64,000 nucleotides of DNA from Aralia elata. Lineage: Eukaryota > Streptophyta > Magnoliopsida > Apiales > Araliaceae. The position numbers were made by a program, and so were the translations under genes. Where the stretch lies: assembly GCA_034770075.1 (NCBI GenBank), contig CM068382.1:12170685-12234684 (forward strand), in the 5' to 3' direction. Under the pieces are notes generated by a model. It was not told the origin of the DNA and ran no database searches. It saw only the letters and a list, made by a program, of their open reading frames with translations. Positions 33,743-44,367 of this stretch are shown here, piece by piece. Position 1 is the stretch's first letter; each line of letters opens with the position of its first letter.

Positions 33743-34778
33743 TGCAGACTTTAACAGGGTTTTACCGATTATTCCACCCACGTTTCTTATGCCCAAAATT
33801 CTATCATCCATCTGAATAATTTATGAAAACAGGTTCAAGACGAAGTCTCTCCTGTAGTATAATTTCAGCTTTCAAGGCTAAATTCTTAGCTTTTTTAACA
33901 CTAAATACGGTCTACACTTCGATTTTCTCATTATTCTCAAGTTTCAGTCCCTCAAAATACCTGGAGGCTTTCAAAATCTCAAACTCCTATAACCTAGTAC
34001 GTTCCGTTAAACTTTGAAACTCTGATGTATACTCATGAACAGATTTATTACCCTGACGACATCGTTGTAATTTCTAAAACATAACATATTCATAATCCAA
34101 TGGCAAGAATCGTTCCCTCAATATCCTTTTCATCTGACCTCATGATGTCACCGGTAGTTTTCCTTGTCTCCTTCGAGTGGTCTGCATGTTCTCCCACCAA
34201 ATACCAATAACCCCCTTTAGCTTGTAAACCACCAATTTCACTTGTTTATCCTCTAGGGTTGAAGTAAAATCAAAGAACCTCTCTACTTTGTATAGTCAGT
34301 CCAAAAATGACTCAATATCAAGAGTCCCATCAAAAGTGGAAAGATCCACTTTAATTCAAAAGTCCTGATTTTGACCCTGAAGATTGTTTCTAGCCCGGAA
34401 TTGGTTACCACACACCATAGCCCGATGATCAAGCTCCTCATATGCACTAAACTCTTCCTCATCATCATCAGAATCCTCTCTCTTTCGTTCCTGCCCATGC
34501 CCCCGACGGTTGATACGTAGCCTGTGATCCCCGTCAGTACTACGATCATCATCTTGATGTATGTCGACCCTAAAGATTCCAAACCTTTCAATTAGCACGT
34601 TGACTGCTATTGCTAGATCATCGATAATAGCGTCCAGCCTGTTTATTCTACTAACTATGGTCCCAGTGGTGGCCTCTAGATTCTGCAACGTAGTCCAAAT
34701 GACCTACATCCCCTCGTCGTTACAAGGAGGTGGTTGTCTTACACACGTTCAACAGCCATCAATTCACATGCTAGAATC
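33743..34778 (-). pseudogene. Gypsy gag fragment, interrupted by the copia LTR
   Basis: The minus strand at 34688-34360 opens MQNLEATTGTIVSRINRLDAIIDDLAIAV..., followed by an acidic Arg-rich segment and then (34360-33830) phrases of the retrotransposon gag domain such as ESFLDWLYKVERFFDF, GIWWENMQTTRRRQGK, ILRERFLP and QGNKSVHEYTSEFQSL. At least four stops or frame breaks are present. The 3' remainder of the element is cut off at 33742 by the copia LTR. This is not the Athila type; it is closer to chromovirus-like gags (tentative). Confidence 0.75.
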
Positions 34779-34781
34779 CTT

Positions 34782-34793
34782 GCTTTGATACCA
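34782..34793 (-). promoter_or_regulatory. Primer-binding site of the gypsy fragment
   Basis: Minus strand reads TGGTATCAAAGC, the initiator tRNA-Met type, directly upstream of the gag fragment and two bases inside the LTR edge at 34796. Confidence 0.8.
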
Positions 34794-34795
34794 AC

Positions 34796-35350
34796 TGACA
34801 TAGCAAAAGACTAAATAAAGAATATAACAATCACATGAATTGAATCTATGTAACTTTACAATCACAAGAATTCACAAAGTTGGATAAACTTACTAAGCAG
34901 CAACAATGTTTCATAAAATCATAATAATAAAAGTTAACCTTGAAACACATAAAAACATTCTATAAATAATAAATAATAAGCTGAAAACCCAAAGTACGAA
35001 AGGAATAACTAAATTACAAAATATCTAAATAAATTCAAAATTGATAAAAACTTCGAAAGGCCCAAACACATCTTTTCAGGCCTTTTTTGGACTTCTAATG
35101 GTGTTTGTCATTGCCAAAGGAGATAAGTCTTATAGGGCTCGTCATAAGTTTTGATTTGATATATTTTGGGTCTCATAACTCTAAACAGATCAAAAGTTAT
35201 GATAAAAACAGTATCAACCCCTTCTTGGAGTTAAATTTTCTTCCTTCCTTTCTTTTCGAACCGTGTCATTTCCATATATGGTTCCATCTACCACACCGTT
35301 CAATTCTTAAATGTGGGCAAAATGTGGCCAAGCCTAACCTTAATGGGAAA
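34796..35350 (-). repeat. 5' LTR of the gypsy fragment (outer edge uncertain)
   Basis: LTR starts on the plus strand with TGACATAGC after the primer site; AT-rich, no gene. The outer (right) end is not certain because no second LTR copy is available. DNA changes to promoter-like sequence of the KCS gene by about 35400. Confidence 0.55.
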
Positions 35351-35400
35351 GACTAGTACTGTCGCTCCTACATTTGTGTAATTGTTGAATTTACTAGTTC

Positions 35401-35431
<31 letters not shown>

Positions 35432-35753
35432 GTTATTGATGTTGTTGTTATTATTTATTTATTTATTTATGGAATTAATGGTAGTGGTAGTAGTATTGGT
35501 GGCGTAAATCATCAAGAAATCAATGCAAGAGACTATGTAATTGTCTAGGCACATGCCAAAGATGTGACTAATCGCGTTCAATCAAATTAATATTAAAGAT
35601 TTAAAGGATGTCACGCAGCAATCAAAATTGATGGGAGTTAAGATGAACATAGTAGTCACATGAACTACAGCTTGCATGAACACCCTTTTTATATGTATCA
35701 AGTGTTTGATTAAAATTTCTATCATCCAAACAAAAGTATTACTAGCAAGCTCT
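35351..35753 (+). other. KCS upstream region with (TTA)n repeat
   Basis: A (TTA)n microsatellite with TTG and TTTA variants lies at about 35402-35470. The remainder is AT-rich without an open frame. It is likely the KCS proximal promoter; no specific factor site is claimed. Confidence 0.5.
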
Positions 35754-35759
35754 TATATA
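35754..35759 (+). promoter_or_regulatory. TATA box of the KCS gene
   Basis: TATATA in the context TCTTATATACAAAA, 61-66 bases before the ATG, with a CT-rich leader (CCTCCACCTCTTCTCTAG) between. Typical plant spacing gives a 5' leader of about 35 bases. Confidence 0.55.
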
Positions 35760-35819
35760 CAAAAAACAACACTCACAATATTTCCTCCACCTCTTCTCTA
35801 GATCTCTCATAATTCACTC

Positions 35820-37211
35820 ATGGAGTACCATCTGCTAAACTACTTGTACTTTCTCCCTCTCTTCTATCTCTTCTTCTCTCTAATATTCAAGATCATTGAT
35901 CAAAAAAAGCACCAATTTTGCTACATTTTAGACTACCAATGCTACAAGCCAACCGACGATCGGAAGGTCAGCACCGAGTTGAGTGGAGAAGTCATAAAAA
36001 GAACCAAAAACTTGGGGCTCAATGAGTACAAGTTCCTTCTAAAAGCCATTGTCAGCTCGGGCATTGGCGAGGAGACGTACGCGCCAAGAATGATTTTCCA
36101 TGGCCGAGAAGCTAATCCAACATACAATGACGGGATCATGGAGATGGAGGAGTTCTTTTACGATAGCATCACCAAATTATTGACAAGGGCAAACATATCT
36201 CCGAAAGATATTGATGTTTTAGTTGTGAATGTTTCAATGCTCTCAACAATCCCTTCGTTGGCCGCTAGGATTATTAATCATTACAAGATGAGGGAGGATA
36301 TTAAGGCTTATAATCTAACTGGAATGGGATGTAGTGCAAGCCTAATATCCATTAATATTGTTCAAAGCATTTTTAAGGCACGAAAAAATGTGAATGCCCT
36401 AGTTGTGGCATCGGAATCTTTGAGCCCCAATTGGTATTCGGGCAACAATAGATCCATGATTCTCTCTAATTGTTTGTTTAGGTCAGGTGGATGTGCAATT
36501 CTTTTGACAAATAAAGTGGCTTTAAAACATAAGGCCATGTTTAAATTAAAGTGTTTGGTTCGTACACACCACGGTGCTAAGGATGAGGCCTATAATTGTT
36601 GTGTACAAATGGAGGACGAAGAAGGGAGAGTAGGGTTTCATCTTGGGAAGAATCTTCCAAAGGCTGCGACTCGAGCTTTTGTTGATAATCTCAAGGAAAT
36701 ATCTCCCAAAATCTTGCCGGTAAGGGAACTACTCCGATTTTCCATTGTGTCATTTGTGTATAAAATGAGAAAAAGTTATTCCAAGGGAGGGGCAAGGCCG
36801 GTAATTAAATTCAAAACCGGGGTTGATCATTTTTGCATTCATACCGGCGGAAAGGCGGTGATCGACGGAATCGGACAGAGCCTCGAGCTTAGCGAGTATG
36901 ACCTAGAGCCGGCGAGGATGACTTTGCACCGGTTTGGAAACACGTCAGCTAGTAGTCTTTGGTATGTGTTGGGGTATATGGAAGCTAAAAAGAGGTTTAA
37001 GAAAGGTGATAGGGTTTTTATGATAAGTTTTGGGGCAGGGTTCAAGTGTAATAGTTGTTTGTGGGAAGTGGTTAGGGATTTGGATGATGGGAATTGCTGG
37101 AGGGAGTGCAATATTGATAATTACCCACCAAAAACCCTAGCCAATCCTTTCTTGGAAAAGTATGGTTGGATCCAAAATGAAGATATTAGCACCTTCAAAC
37201 TTCCGGAGTAA
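35820..37211 (+). CDS. KCS: 3-ketoacyl-CoA synthase (fatty acid elongase condensing enzyme), KCS12/KCS19-like
   Basis: Encodes 463 residues in one exon. KCS enzymes condense malonyl-CoA with long-chain acyl-CoA in the ER elongase complex, making very-long-chain fatty acids for waxes, suberin and sphingolipids. Residues 5-25 are hydrophobic and should anchor it in the ER membrane. The FAE1_CUT1/RppA-type condensing domain follows. The triad is visible: Cys171 in TGMGCSAS, His341 in CIHTGGKAVID and Asn374 in HRFGNTSASS, with the same 33-residue His-Asn distance as Arabidopsis FAE1. Length and single N-terminal anchor fit the short KCS12/KCS19 group (tentative). The start is chosen by the hydrophobic N-terminus and the upstream TATA box. 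No damage is seen although it is surrounded by transposons. Confidence 0.95.
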   Translation: MEYHLLNYLYFLPLFYLFFSLIFKIIDQKKHQFCYILDYQCYKPTDDRKVSTELSGEVIKRTKNLGLNEYKFLLKAIVSSGIGEETYAPRMIFHGREANPTYNDGIMEMEEFFYDSITKLLTRANISPKDIDVLVVNVSMLSTIPSLAARIINHYKMREDIKAYNLTGMGCSASLISINIVQSIFKARKNVNALVVASESLSPNWYSGNNRSMILSNCLFRSGGCAILLTNKVALKHKAMFKLKCLVRTHHGAKDEAYNCCVQMEDEEGRVGFHLGKNLPKAATRAFVDNLKEISPKILPVRELLRFSIVSFVYKMRKSYSKGGARPVIKFKTGVDHFCIHTGGKAVIDGIGQSLELSEYDLEPARMTLHRFGNTSASSLWYVLGYMEAKKRFKKGDRVFMISFGAGFKCNSCLWEVVRDLDDGNCWRECNIDNYPPKTLANPFLEKYGWIQNEDISTFKLPE

Positions 37212-37852
37212 TATTCAAAGGGTAAACTATATATTATGTATTATAGATACATACTCGATTAATTTCATGGTGATTATCATGATATAGTTTTTTCATTTCT
37301 TTTTTTATCAAATGTAAACTTGAATTGTAAGGTTTAATTTCTGATTGCTGAACTAAGTGAAGGAGTGGTATTTAATAAGTTGTGCACAGAGAGATTTTTA
37401 GAAGTTTTTTTTTTTGGTTCAAAAATAAGGAGTTTGTAGTGTATTATTTAATTTTGTCTTTATGACTTTACTTGTCTCAATATTTGTTTGGAAAACTTCT
37501 ACTGCATTAATTAAAGGTCCCCAACAGGAGTACAGTTGTGTTTGGTGGTTTTCAAATTTAATTGTTAAGTCACTATACAAACTTAAATATTATTGTGACT
37601 TATCTAAGTCTGATAAAGAGTAATATTTATAATAGCAAAATAATTATGTATATAGTGATACTTGTACACTTGTTATAATGGCATTTGAAAATTTCGCGGA
37701 CAGTATAGTTATTGCTTGACATTATCAATAGCTTTTTAAACTTTAGTATTTGAAGGGGGAAACCGGCATAGTTTTAAGTTTTTTTCTTTTTACTAACTTT
37801 TTTTTTAATGAAAATATTGCAGTCTTCTTATTAATTGCCAACCCTTAATTGG
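37212..37852. other. KCS 3' flank
   Basis: AT-rich, no open frame or repeat recognised. It should contain the KCS 3' untranslated region; no polyadenylation signal stands out. Confidence 0.4.
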
Positions 37853-38113
37853 TATCACTTCGTCCCAAATTAATTGTATTTCTAGGACTTTTTAAAGTCA
37901 AATTGACTATTTTTAAAACTAATTTTTTTACTATTTTTGCTAACATATAGGTGAAGATATTATAACCAAAAGAAAATATATACAATTTATTACTAATTTC
38001 AATTTTTATAATTTTAGAAATATATTTATATATGCTTAATTATTAATTTTAAAAATAGTCAATTTAACTTAAAAAATTCCTAGAAAAGCAATTAATTTGG
38101 GACGGAGGGAGTA
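37853..38113. mobile_element. Stowaway MITE (Tc1/mariner), copy 1
   Basis: TA target duplications at 37853-37854 and 38112-38113 flank a 257-bp element with inverted ends TCACTTCGTCCC / GGGACGGAGGGAG and extended complementarity (CAAATTAATTG, AGTCAAATTGACTATTTTTA). The copy at 52468-52723 is the same family in opposite orientation. Confidence 0.9.
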
Positions 38114-39310
38114 TCGTAAGTGGTAAGAGGTTCTTCCTTACACGAGATGAATGGAAGTAATTAGGGTTTTAAATTTAGTCTGACATTATTTTTATAAATA
38201 TAGGACCCGGGGTAAAGGACACAAGTAAAGGATTCCATTTACTCATAACTTTCTTTAATTGTATTAATTCGCAATAATCCCAAAACTAGGATAATTGAAA
38301 ATAGAACCAGAAAAAAGAAAAAATAACTAAAATTTGAAAAGAAAAGAAAAAAAATTAAAGCACGGTTAGCTAATGGTAGTATAGGACTTGGGAGTTCCTT
38401 TTCTAGCTTCTGCTGGATAATAAAGTGTTGCGTTGCATAAAAATCTCATTTGTAAAATTTATATATTAAAAACATATTTTTATTCCATTTTGTTAAAGCA
38501 TCCGGGTTAAAAGTTAAAATCAATTATTATTATTAAGAGGAAAAAAACCCCTCAAATATATATTCTACTGGTCAAACTTAATCCATGTGAAACTTTAAAG
38601 TATAGTATAATATAAAATTATGATGATAAATTTGAAAATATTGTTTCATTTTATACTATTATTATTGAAAAGTGAATTATTTTTGTAAAATAAAAAAAAT
38701 TACAAATAGTTTTTTATTTTTTGTATAACGGATGGAATATAATTTTGAATGATCATTGCGCGTGCTTGTTATAGTTGTACATCTTTCTCAAAGTGGAAAC
38801 ATTGCATGCAACCAGTTTTAAATAAAAGGTCCCCTTCTTCCCTATTTATGGTCGAAACTACTTGTTCATTTAGGTCATCTACGAATATTTTTTCAATTGT
38901 TTTTTTCACTACGAAACTACTTAACCATTCCTTTATAATTGAAGTTTTAAAAAAAAAATACAAAGATTAAAAATGTAACTACCGCTTTGTCGGATTGGTT
39001 AAATTGAATATAAAATCTCAATATTATTTTGTAAAAATTTATTAAAAAGATAAAAGAAAAAAAATTAGTATTAAATGCAGGGATCATATGTGAAATTAAA
39101 TCGTTAATATTTTCTTAAAATTTATAAACGATAAATAAAAATAAATAAATTTCACTATTTAAAAACACATAAAAAAGAAGGTCGTTGATAATGTCAAAAC
39201 AATAATTATACTGCGAGAATAAAAAAAATTAAAATATTATTGAAATAAATGTAAAAATATCACTAAATATATATTTGTTCTGACATTATAAATATTGTGT
39301 TAATATTATT
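38114..39310. other. Intergenic AT-rich DNA
   Basis: Poly-A-rich stretches near 38300-38370 and short overlapping open frames on both strands at 38749-38970 with no recognisable product. Nothing further supported. Confidence 0.4.
39306..39310. repeat. Target-site duplication of the mini-copia, left copy (TTATT)
   Basis: TTATT directly before the LTR start at 39311; identical to TTATT at 40812-40816 after the right LTR. Confidence 0.9.
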
Positions 39311-39728
39311 TGTTATGACAAACACAATAAATCAACGCAGAAAGATAAAGATAATAACACAAGGTTTTACGTGGAAAAACCAAATCGGGAAAAAATCACG
39401 GAGAAGACAGAAGAAATCCACTAAATAAATATTTGAAGAATACAAGATAGAGAGAGAATTATTAGAATACTTCTGAATGAATCTGAATGTTTCTGAATAT
39501 CTCTGAATGTCTCTGAATGTCTATTCCCCAAAATCCTAGCACCTATATTTATAGGCCATAGGAAAATCCATAACCAAATAAGATAGGAAATACTAAATTG
39601 AGTATAATTAGAAAAAATAACTTTCCTTAAACCAAAACGGATTCTAGGTAATACCTAAATCCAAATCCAATAAGGAACTAGATAATACCTAAATCCAAAT
39701 CCAATAAGGAATCATGTCAAACCCAACA
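39311..39728 (-). repeat. Mini-copia 3' LTR
   Basis: TGTTATGACAAACAC... to ...CCAACA on the plus strand, TG...CA ends. It contains a repeated CTGAATGTCTCTGAATGT stretch. Confidence 0.9.
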
Positions 39729-39801
39729 AATCTCCACTTTGACTTGAATCCTCCAAATATAGCACAAACAGTGAACTTCCCCCTCTTCTCAAATGCAGAG
39801 C

Positions 39802-40347
39802 TCAAATGCATCGAACATTAACCAGGTCCAAGCAATGTTCGAACTTGGTATGTGGTAACGGCTTCGTTAATATGTCAGCTGGATTGTCTGCAGTACCAAT
39901 CTTCAAGACCTTAATGTCACCATCTTCAATAATGTCTCGAACAAAATGATACTTGACATCAATATGCTTCGTCCTCTCATGATACATCTGATTCTTAGTC
40001 AAGTGTATGACACTCTGACTATCACAATGGACAACAGTAACTCCATGATCCATACTGATCTCTCCAAACAAGCCTCGCAACACATCATTCAAAAAGCACA
40101 ACTGAATTGTCGAAAGTGCTTTATCATCCATAGTTTCCCATTCTGACTCAGACATCTCGCTAGCTTTCTTCGTCTCCCAATCCGTATCAGACATATCTTC
40201 AGGCTTCACCGGCTTCCCTACAATGGCTTTCTTCAAGCCTTGCTGAGTAAGAACAGCCTTCATCCGAACCTGCCAAAGACTGAAACTAATATTCCCATCG
40301 AATTTGTCAATGTCAAATTTCGTTGATGAAGTCGAACTCAACGTCAT
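39802..40347 (-). CDS. Mini-copia gag/RNase H fusion protein, 181 residues
   Basis: The N-terminal about 95 residues (FDGNISFSLWQVRMKAVLTQQGL ... DKALSTIQLCFLNDVL) match the TNT1/Tork-type gag N-terminus. The remaining residues (VVHCDSQSVIHLTKNQMYHERTKHIDVKYHFVRD ... ADILTKPLPHTKFE) match the end of copia RNase H. Everything between (most of gag, protease, integrase, RT) is gone, and the junction keeps the frame open with no stop. Start ATG 40347 is just inside the primer site. The fusion probably arose by internal deletion. Whether it is translated or used in packaging is unknown; the RNase H part lacks the first catalytic residues. Confidence 0.85.
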   Translation of the reverse strand: MTLSSTSSTKFDIDKFDGNISFSLWQVRMKAVLTQQGLKKAIVGKPVKPEDMSDTDWETKKASEMSESEWETMDDKALSTIQLCFLNDVLRGLFGEISMDHGVTVVHCDSQSVIHLTKNQMYHERTKHIDVKYHFVRDIIEDGDIKVLKIGTADNPADILTKPLPHTKFEHCLDLVNVRCI

Positions 40348-40370
40348 AGTATGGATCGATATTAACCAGG

Positions 40371-40383
40371 CTCTGATACCAGT
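40371..40383 (-). promoter_or_regulatory. Mini-copia primer-binding site
   Basis: Minus strand reads TGGTATCAGAGCC, complementary to initiator tRNA-Met, directly beside the 5' LTR. Confidence 0.9.
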
Positions 40384-40384
40384 T

Positions 40385-40811
40385 TGTTATGACAAACTAT
40401 GACAAACACAATAAATCAACGCAGAAAGATAAAGATAATAACACAAGGTTTTACATGAAAACCCAAATCAGAAAAAAACCACGGAGAAGACAGAAGAAAT
40501 CCACTAAATAAATATTTGAAAAATACAAGATAAAGAGAGAATTATTAGAATACTTCTGAATGAATCTGAATGTTTCTGAATATCTCTGAATGTCTCTGAA
40601 TGTCTATTTCCCAAAATCCTAGTACCTATATTTATAGGCCATAGGAAAATTCATAACCAACTAGGATAAGAAATACTAAATTGAGTATAATTAGGAAAGA
40701 TAATTTTCCTTAAACCAAAACGAATTCTAGGTAATACCTAAATCCAAATCCAATAAAGAACTAGAGAATACCTAAATCTAAATCCAATAAGGAATTATGT
40801 TATACCTAACA
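40385..40811 (-). repeat. Mini-copia 5' LTR
   Basis: 427 bp, TG...CA ends, followed on the right by TTATT (40812-40816). It has about 10 extra bases near its edge compared with the other LTR. Confidence 0.9.
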
Positions 40812-40816
40812 TTATT

Positions 40817-41329
40817 AATTGCCCAAAAAAAATAGAGGAAGTCAAAATATTACTATAAATATTGTTTGATATTATTAACTGTCAAAAAAGAATGGAGGGA
40901 GTATTATTGTAGCCTTAAATTTTAGGCCCCGAAAGTAATAAAATGGTATCAATTCTCATTCATTAAATGATATGAGATGACGAAGTTGCTGAGATGACCA
41001 CTTTACTTTAATATGTTTTTGTCTTCCTTTTAACATCACCGCCTAATTTGGTTTAAACGGACCACATGTACTGCCTACAATTCATGTGAAACCAATTAAA
41101 TATAGATTGCCAAAGTTAGTAAAAACACACAGTTACGCATATGTTGTGTGTCCTTTGGAAAATGATGTTCTACACTTATTAATCCAAGTTATTGATTAAT
41201 TAGTGTCGGTTTGATGAAATCCTACAATGAGCTCAAGTGTTAAAGTAGTATTTAGGTATATAATTTATAAAAATGATTTTTAAAGTATTAATTAAAAGTT
41301 TAAGGAAATTATATGGTATAATCTTACCG
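40817..41329. other. Intergenic DNA with a MITE-end remnant
   Basis: GAATGGAGGGAGTATTA at about 40883-40905 resembles one end of a Stowaway-type MITE whose other end is not seen; the mini-copia inserted close to it. No gene seen. Confidence 0.35.
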
Positions 41330-41740
41330 ATGTTTAGTAGTGTTTGGTGCGTTTAAAATTTCAAATTCACCGCATTATTTTTTTTACTTTATATTTGAAT
41401 CTTAAATATTGTATTTTTTAGTTAAATTTATGTTTGAAATAACCGCGCTATAAAATTTTTATTTGTATTTAGTGTGTTTAGTAAGTTTAGAATTTAAAAA
41501 TGCCAAAACAATAGATAACAAATACTATGTTCTTGTTCGTCTTCCGACATTTGGAGCCTTTGGAGGTTCTAAACTTGGTAAACGCAGTTGAAATTTTGTT
41601 CGTTTACAAGTAACTTATTTTAAACACAACTTTTTTTATTCACATACACTGTGTTTGGAGTCCAAAATCAAAACTCCAAAAATAATGCGGTACATTTAAA
41701 TCTCTAAACACATTAAATACTACTGTTACAAACGCCATAA
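41330..41740. mobile_element. Foldback/MITE-like element with imperfect inverted arms
   Basis: The left arm (about 41333-41380, GTAGTGTTTGGTGCG ... ACCGCATTATTTTT) is inversely complementary to the right arm (about 41677-41736, AAAATAATGCGGTACATTT ... ACTACTGTTACAAACGCC). The middle is AT-rich with no gene. Class not resolved; hAT- or Mutator-like are possible. Confidence 0.5.
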
Positions 41741-42791
41741 ACGTTGAAAACTGAACATTTAAAAAAATAGGTGAGAATTTATAACTATTAATTTATTATT
41801 TGGTGCAACCCCGTCAAAAGCCCAACCACGGTAATAAATGACCACCCCCACCCAACGGAATTGAACTCCTCTATTAAACAAATGATGGGTACAAACCCTA
41901 TCCTGGCTTGCTAGCCCAATGTGGAAAAGGAAATTGTTGTCATTTTCCCATTAATAAGTTTCTTATTTTCTGATCACAATTTTCCGGGAAGAGGGAATAG
42001 GACCCCCAAATTATTACAAAAAGCCGAAACACAACTAAAACTCGAGTTCAGTTTGAATGGTTTAAATTGGGGCTCCATATTTTTACAAGGAGTGGCTTAG
42101 CTATGCATGGACCAAAAAGGATATGGCCCTCTTGGCTTTTCAAGATCACATGCAACATTAATACTTTGGTCTATTTTAAATGGGACTCTCGTCTTCTATC
42201 TATCTCATAAAGCAGCTCTTTCTAGTAGTTTCGCTTGATAAATTTGTGTCACACTTCTTTTTATTTCTTTCTTTTTTATTCTTATAATTTTAATTATATT
42301 ATTATTATTTTTATATATTTTTTTTATTTTTTTATTTAATCTTCCTAATTTTATATGTTTTTTATGTTATCCCACATAATTTTACACACGCGTCGCGTGT
42401 GCCAAGTATAATTTTTTCCTCTTAAGTTATCCTTAACTGGGGGGGGGGGGAAGAATTCTGCGGCTTTTTAAATTTTTAATGTGTCTCAAAAAACATTAAA
42501 TTTTTAATGTCTCAGAAAACAGGTCAACTAATAAAAACCATTTTCTTATCAACAAAAAATATCTTTATTGTTTTTTCATTGTTTTAGAGAAATGACTAGA
42601 AATTCAGAAAAAGTATGTTATTTTCAGCGAATTGCCTAACTGTTGTGTCTCTTTCTCCTCTTTTTCCTTTTTTCTTTTTTGCAAAAGGCAAAATAATTAT
42701 GTTAGTACCTACAATTTGTGATGAACATAAGCTTTTGTAAAGTTCTTGTGAAATGATTCTTATGCAAAAGGACTACTTTAGGAATCAAACA
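41741..42791. other. Intergenic DNA
   Basis: AT-rich with a G11-12 run near 42439-42450 and T-rich stretches at 42240-42360. No gene, RNA or repeat family recognised. Confidence 0.4.
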
Positions 42792-43912
42792 TGTTAGATT
42801 GATTTAAATACATAAAGTTAAAACTATATAATAGCTAAGTTGTCTAGGTTAGAAAACGATCATAGTGTCAGAGGAAAAATCACTTTAAGATTGCAGAGTA
42901 GTTTGAAGATCGTAGAGTACAAGTTTGATCGTAGAGTTAAAATCGCAGAGTCACCATTATTTGTAGAGTAGAAGAATTACTCTACGATTTCACTCTGAAG
43001 AATCCAAAATCGTAAAGTGCAGACATCTGATAAGTCAGTAACAGGTTATAACAAGTTCATCAACCTTAACACTCGACCCTCTGAGGTTATCTTCAGATGA
43101 TTTTGCGAAAAGGACAAGTCGACAAAGCCTCTATCTAACAGCTATTTTAACAGAGTCAAAGGATATGTGTCTGCTACTGCACTGTTCACATTATTGAAGA
43201 AAGTGACCTGAGGTGGTCCAAGCAGGCAGCAATTCAAAGTCAATCGATTAATAAAAGACAAATGTCCAAACAAGAATGGAGCAACGATAACTTTCTAACG
43301 GGAAGATCCCTAGAGAACTCTATATGAAGTCAACAAATTCAAGTATCAGACATATAGATCAATTAAGTCCAAATGTTGAAACTCTAAGTTCATACTTGTT
43401 CCACTCTACAATTCCAAGAAATACACCCTGCTGCTAAGTCATTCGAAGAGTGACTTAGCAACACCTCAAACAAAATACTTCTCTTAATGATTAGTCTGAT
43501 CTAAGTGATCTTTTGTAAACCAAGTATGTGACTTGAAAGATTCTTTGTGAATCATTGTGTAAAAGTTGTTTGTGAACTGTAATCTTGATGATTACCCTCC
43601 TTAATGGAAAATTCCTATTCTCGGAGTAGAAGTGAGAATTATGAGACTTTTTGTACTCTGATCCTTTTAAAAAATCTCGTGTTCTTAAATTCTACGTTTT
43701 ATATCTATGTCTTATTTCTACATTATCTCATTAAATTTAGAACAATGAATTTCATTATAATCTTTGAAGATTTTTTCTTAAAACATTCCACTATGCTAAT
43801 CCAATCAATTAAGTAGCTTAACAAATTTCTTAATACATCTTTAAAAAGAAAATTTGAAGAATCTATTCAACCTCTCATTTTAGATCTCTTTTGTGCCTAT
43901 ATGAGAATAATA
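42792..43912 (+). mobile_element. Solo or truncated LTR of the larger copia family
   Basis: Starts TGTTAGATTGATTT and ends with ATCTATTCAACCTCTC ... AGATCTCTTTTGTGCC, matching the last 50 bases of the LTR at 32113-33742 in opposite orientation. CGTAGAG-type motifs start at 42892, 42911, 42930, 42944 and 42962 (mostly 18-19 bp apart). No internal copia sequence follows and no clean target duplication is visible. Ends are approximate. Confidence 0.65.
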
Positions 43913-44367
43913 AATTTTATTAGTGAAAACAAATCCCCGATTCAAATAATTTTATGTTATTACTTTCTTGCAAACCACAAACGCTTATATTACATTAACA
44001 CACAAGCACACAAGAAGTTAAAAGTTTAAGGCCGCACAATGAGGGGTGGCTCTCCCTTCAAAATCAAAATCCAAAACATGTTTAACAAAAAATAGGAAGG
44101 GAATCATGAATCTGAAACATTTCATTCTGCAACAAAGCACTTTTAGTAAGATAGTCGACCGCCCTATTTGCTTCTTGAAACACTAACTTCATCGTTAGGT
44201 CACAATCCTTTTGTAGTAGGTTCCTGCAAAGATGAAGGAGGTTAATTAGCTAGCAAGGGAGGAGTAAACTAAATCTATAGATTTGATAAGATGAATGACT
44301 TACTGAGCATCCGATTCAAGAAGGACATGCTTAAAGTCCATGTTTCAGCAAAGGGTAAGACCACAAA

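Larger units (their letters stand above)
39311..40811 (-). mobile_element. Internally deleted mini-copia element with both LTRs
   Basis: 1501 bp: left LTR 39311-39728 (418 bp), right LTR 40385-40811 (427 bp, with an extra TATGACAAAC-type duplication), and a 656-bp interior. It has a TGGTATCAGAGCC primer site at 40371-40383, a CAAAGTGGAGATT polypurine tract beside 39729-39741 on the minus strand, and TTATT target duplications. The interior encodes only one small protein made of a gag start and an RNase H end, so it can move only with enzymes supplied by a related element. The LTRs differ at many sites, so it is older than Athila-2. Confidence 0.92.

Noticed and set aside
38749..38970. Overlapping 64-73 codon frames on opposite strands
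   Set aside because: Neither has a recognisable product, and both lie in AT-rich intergenic DNA.
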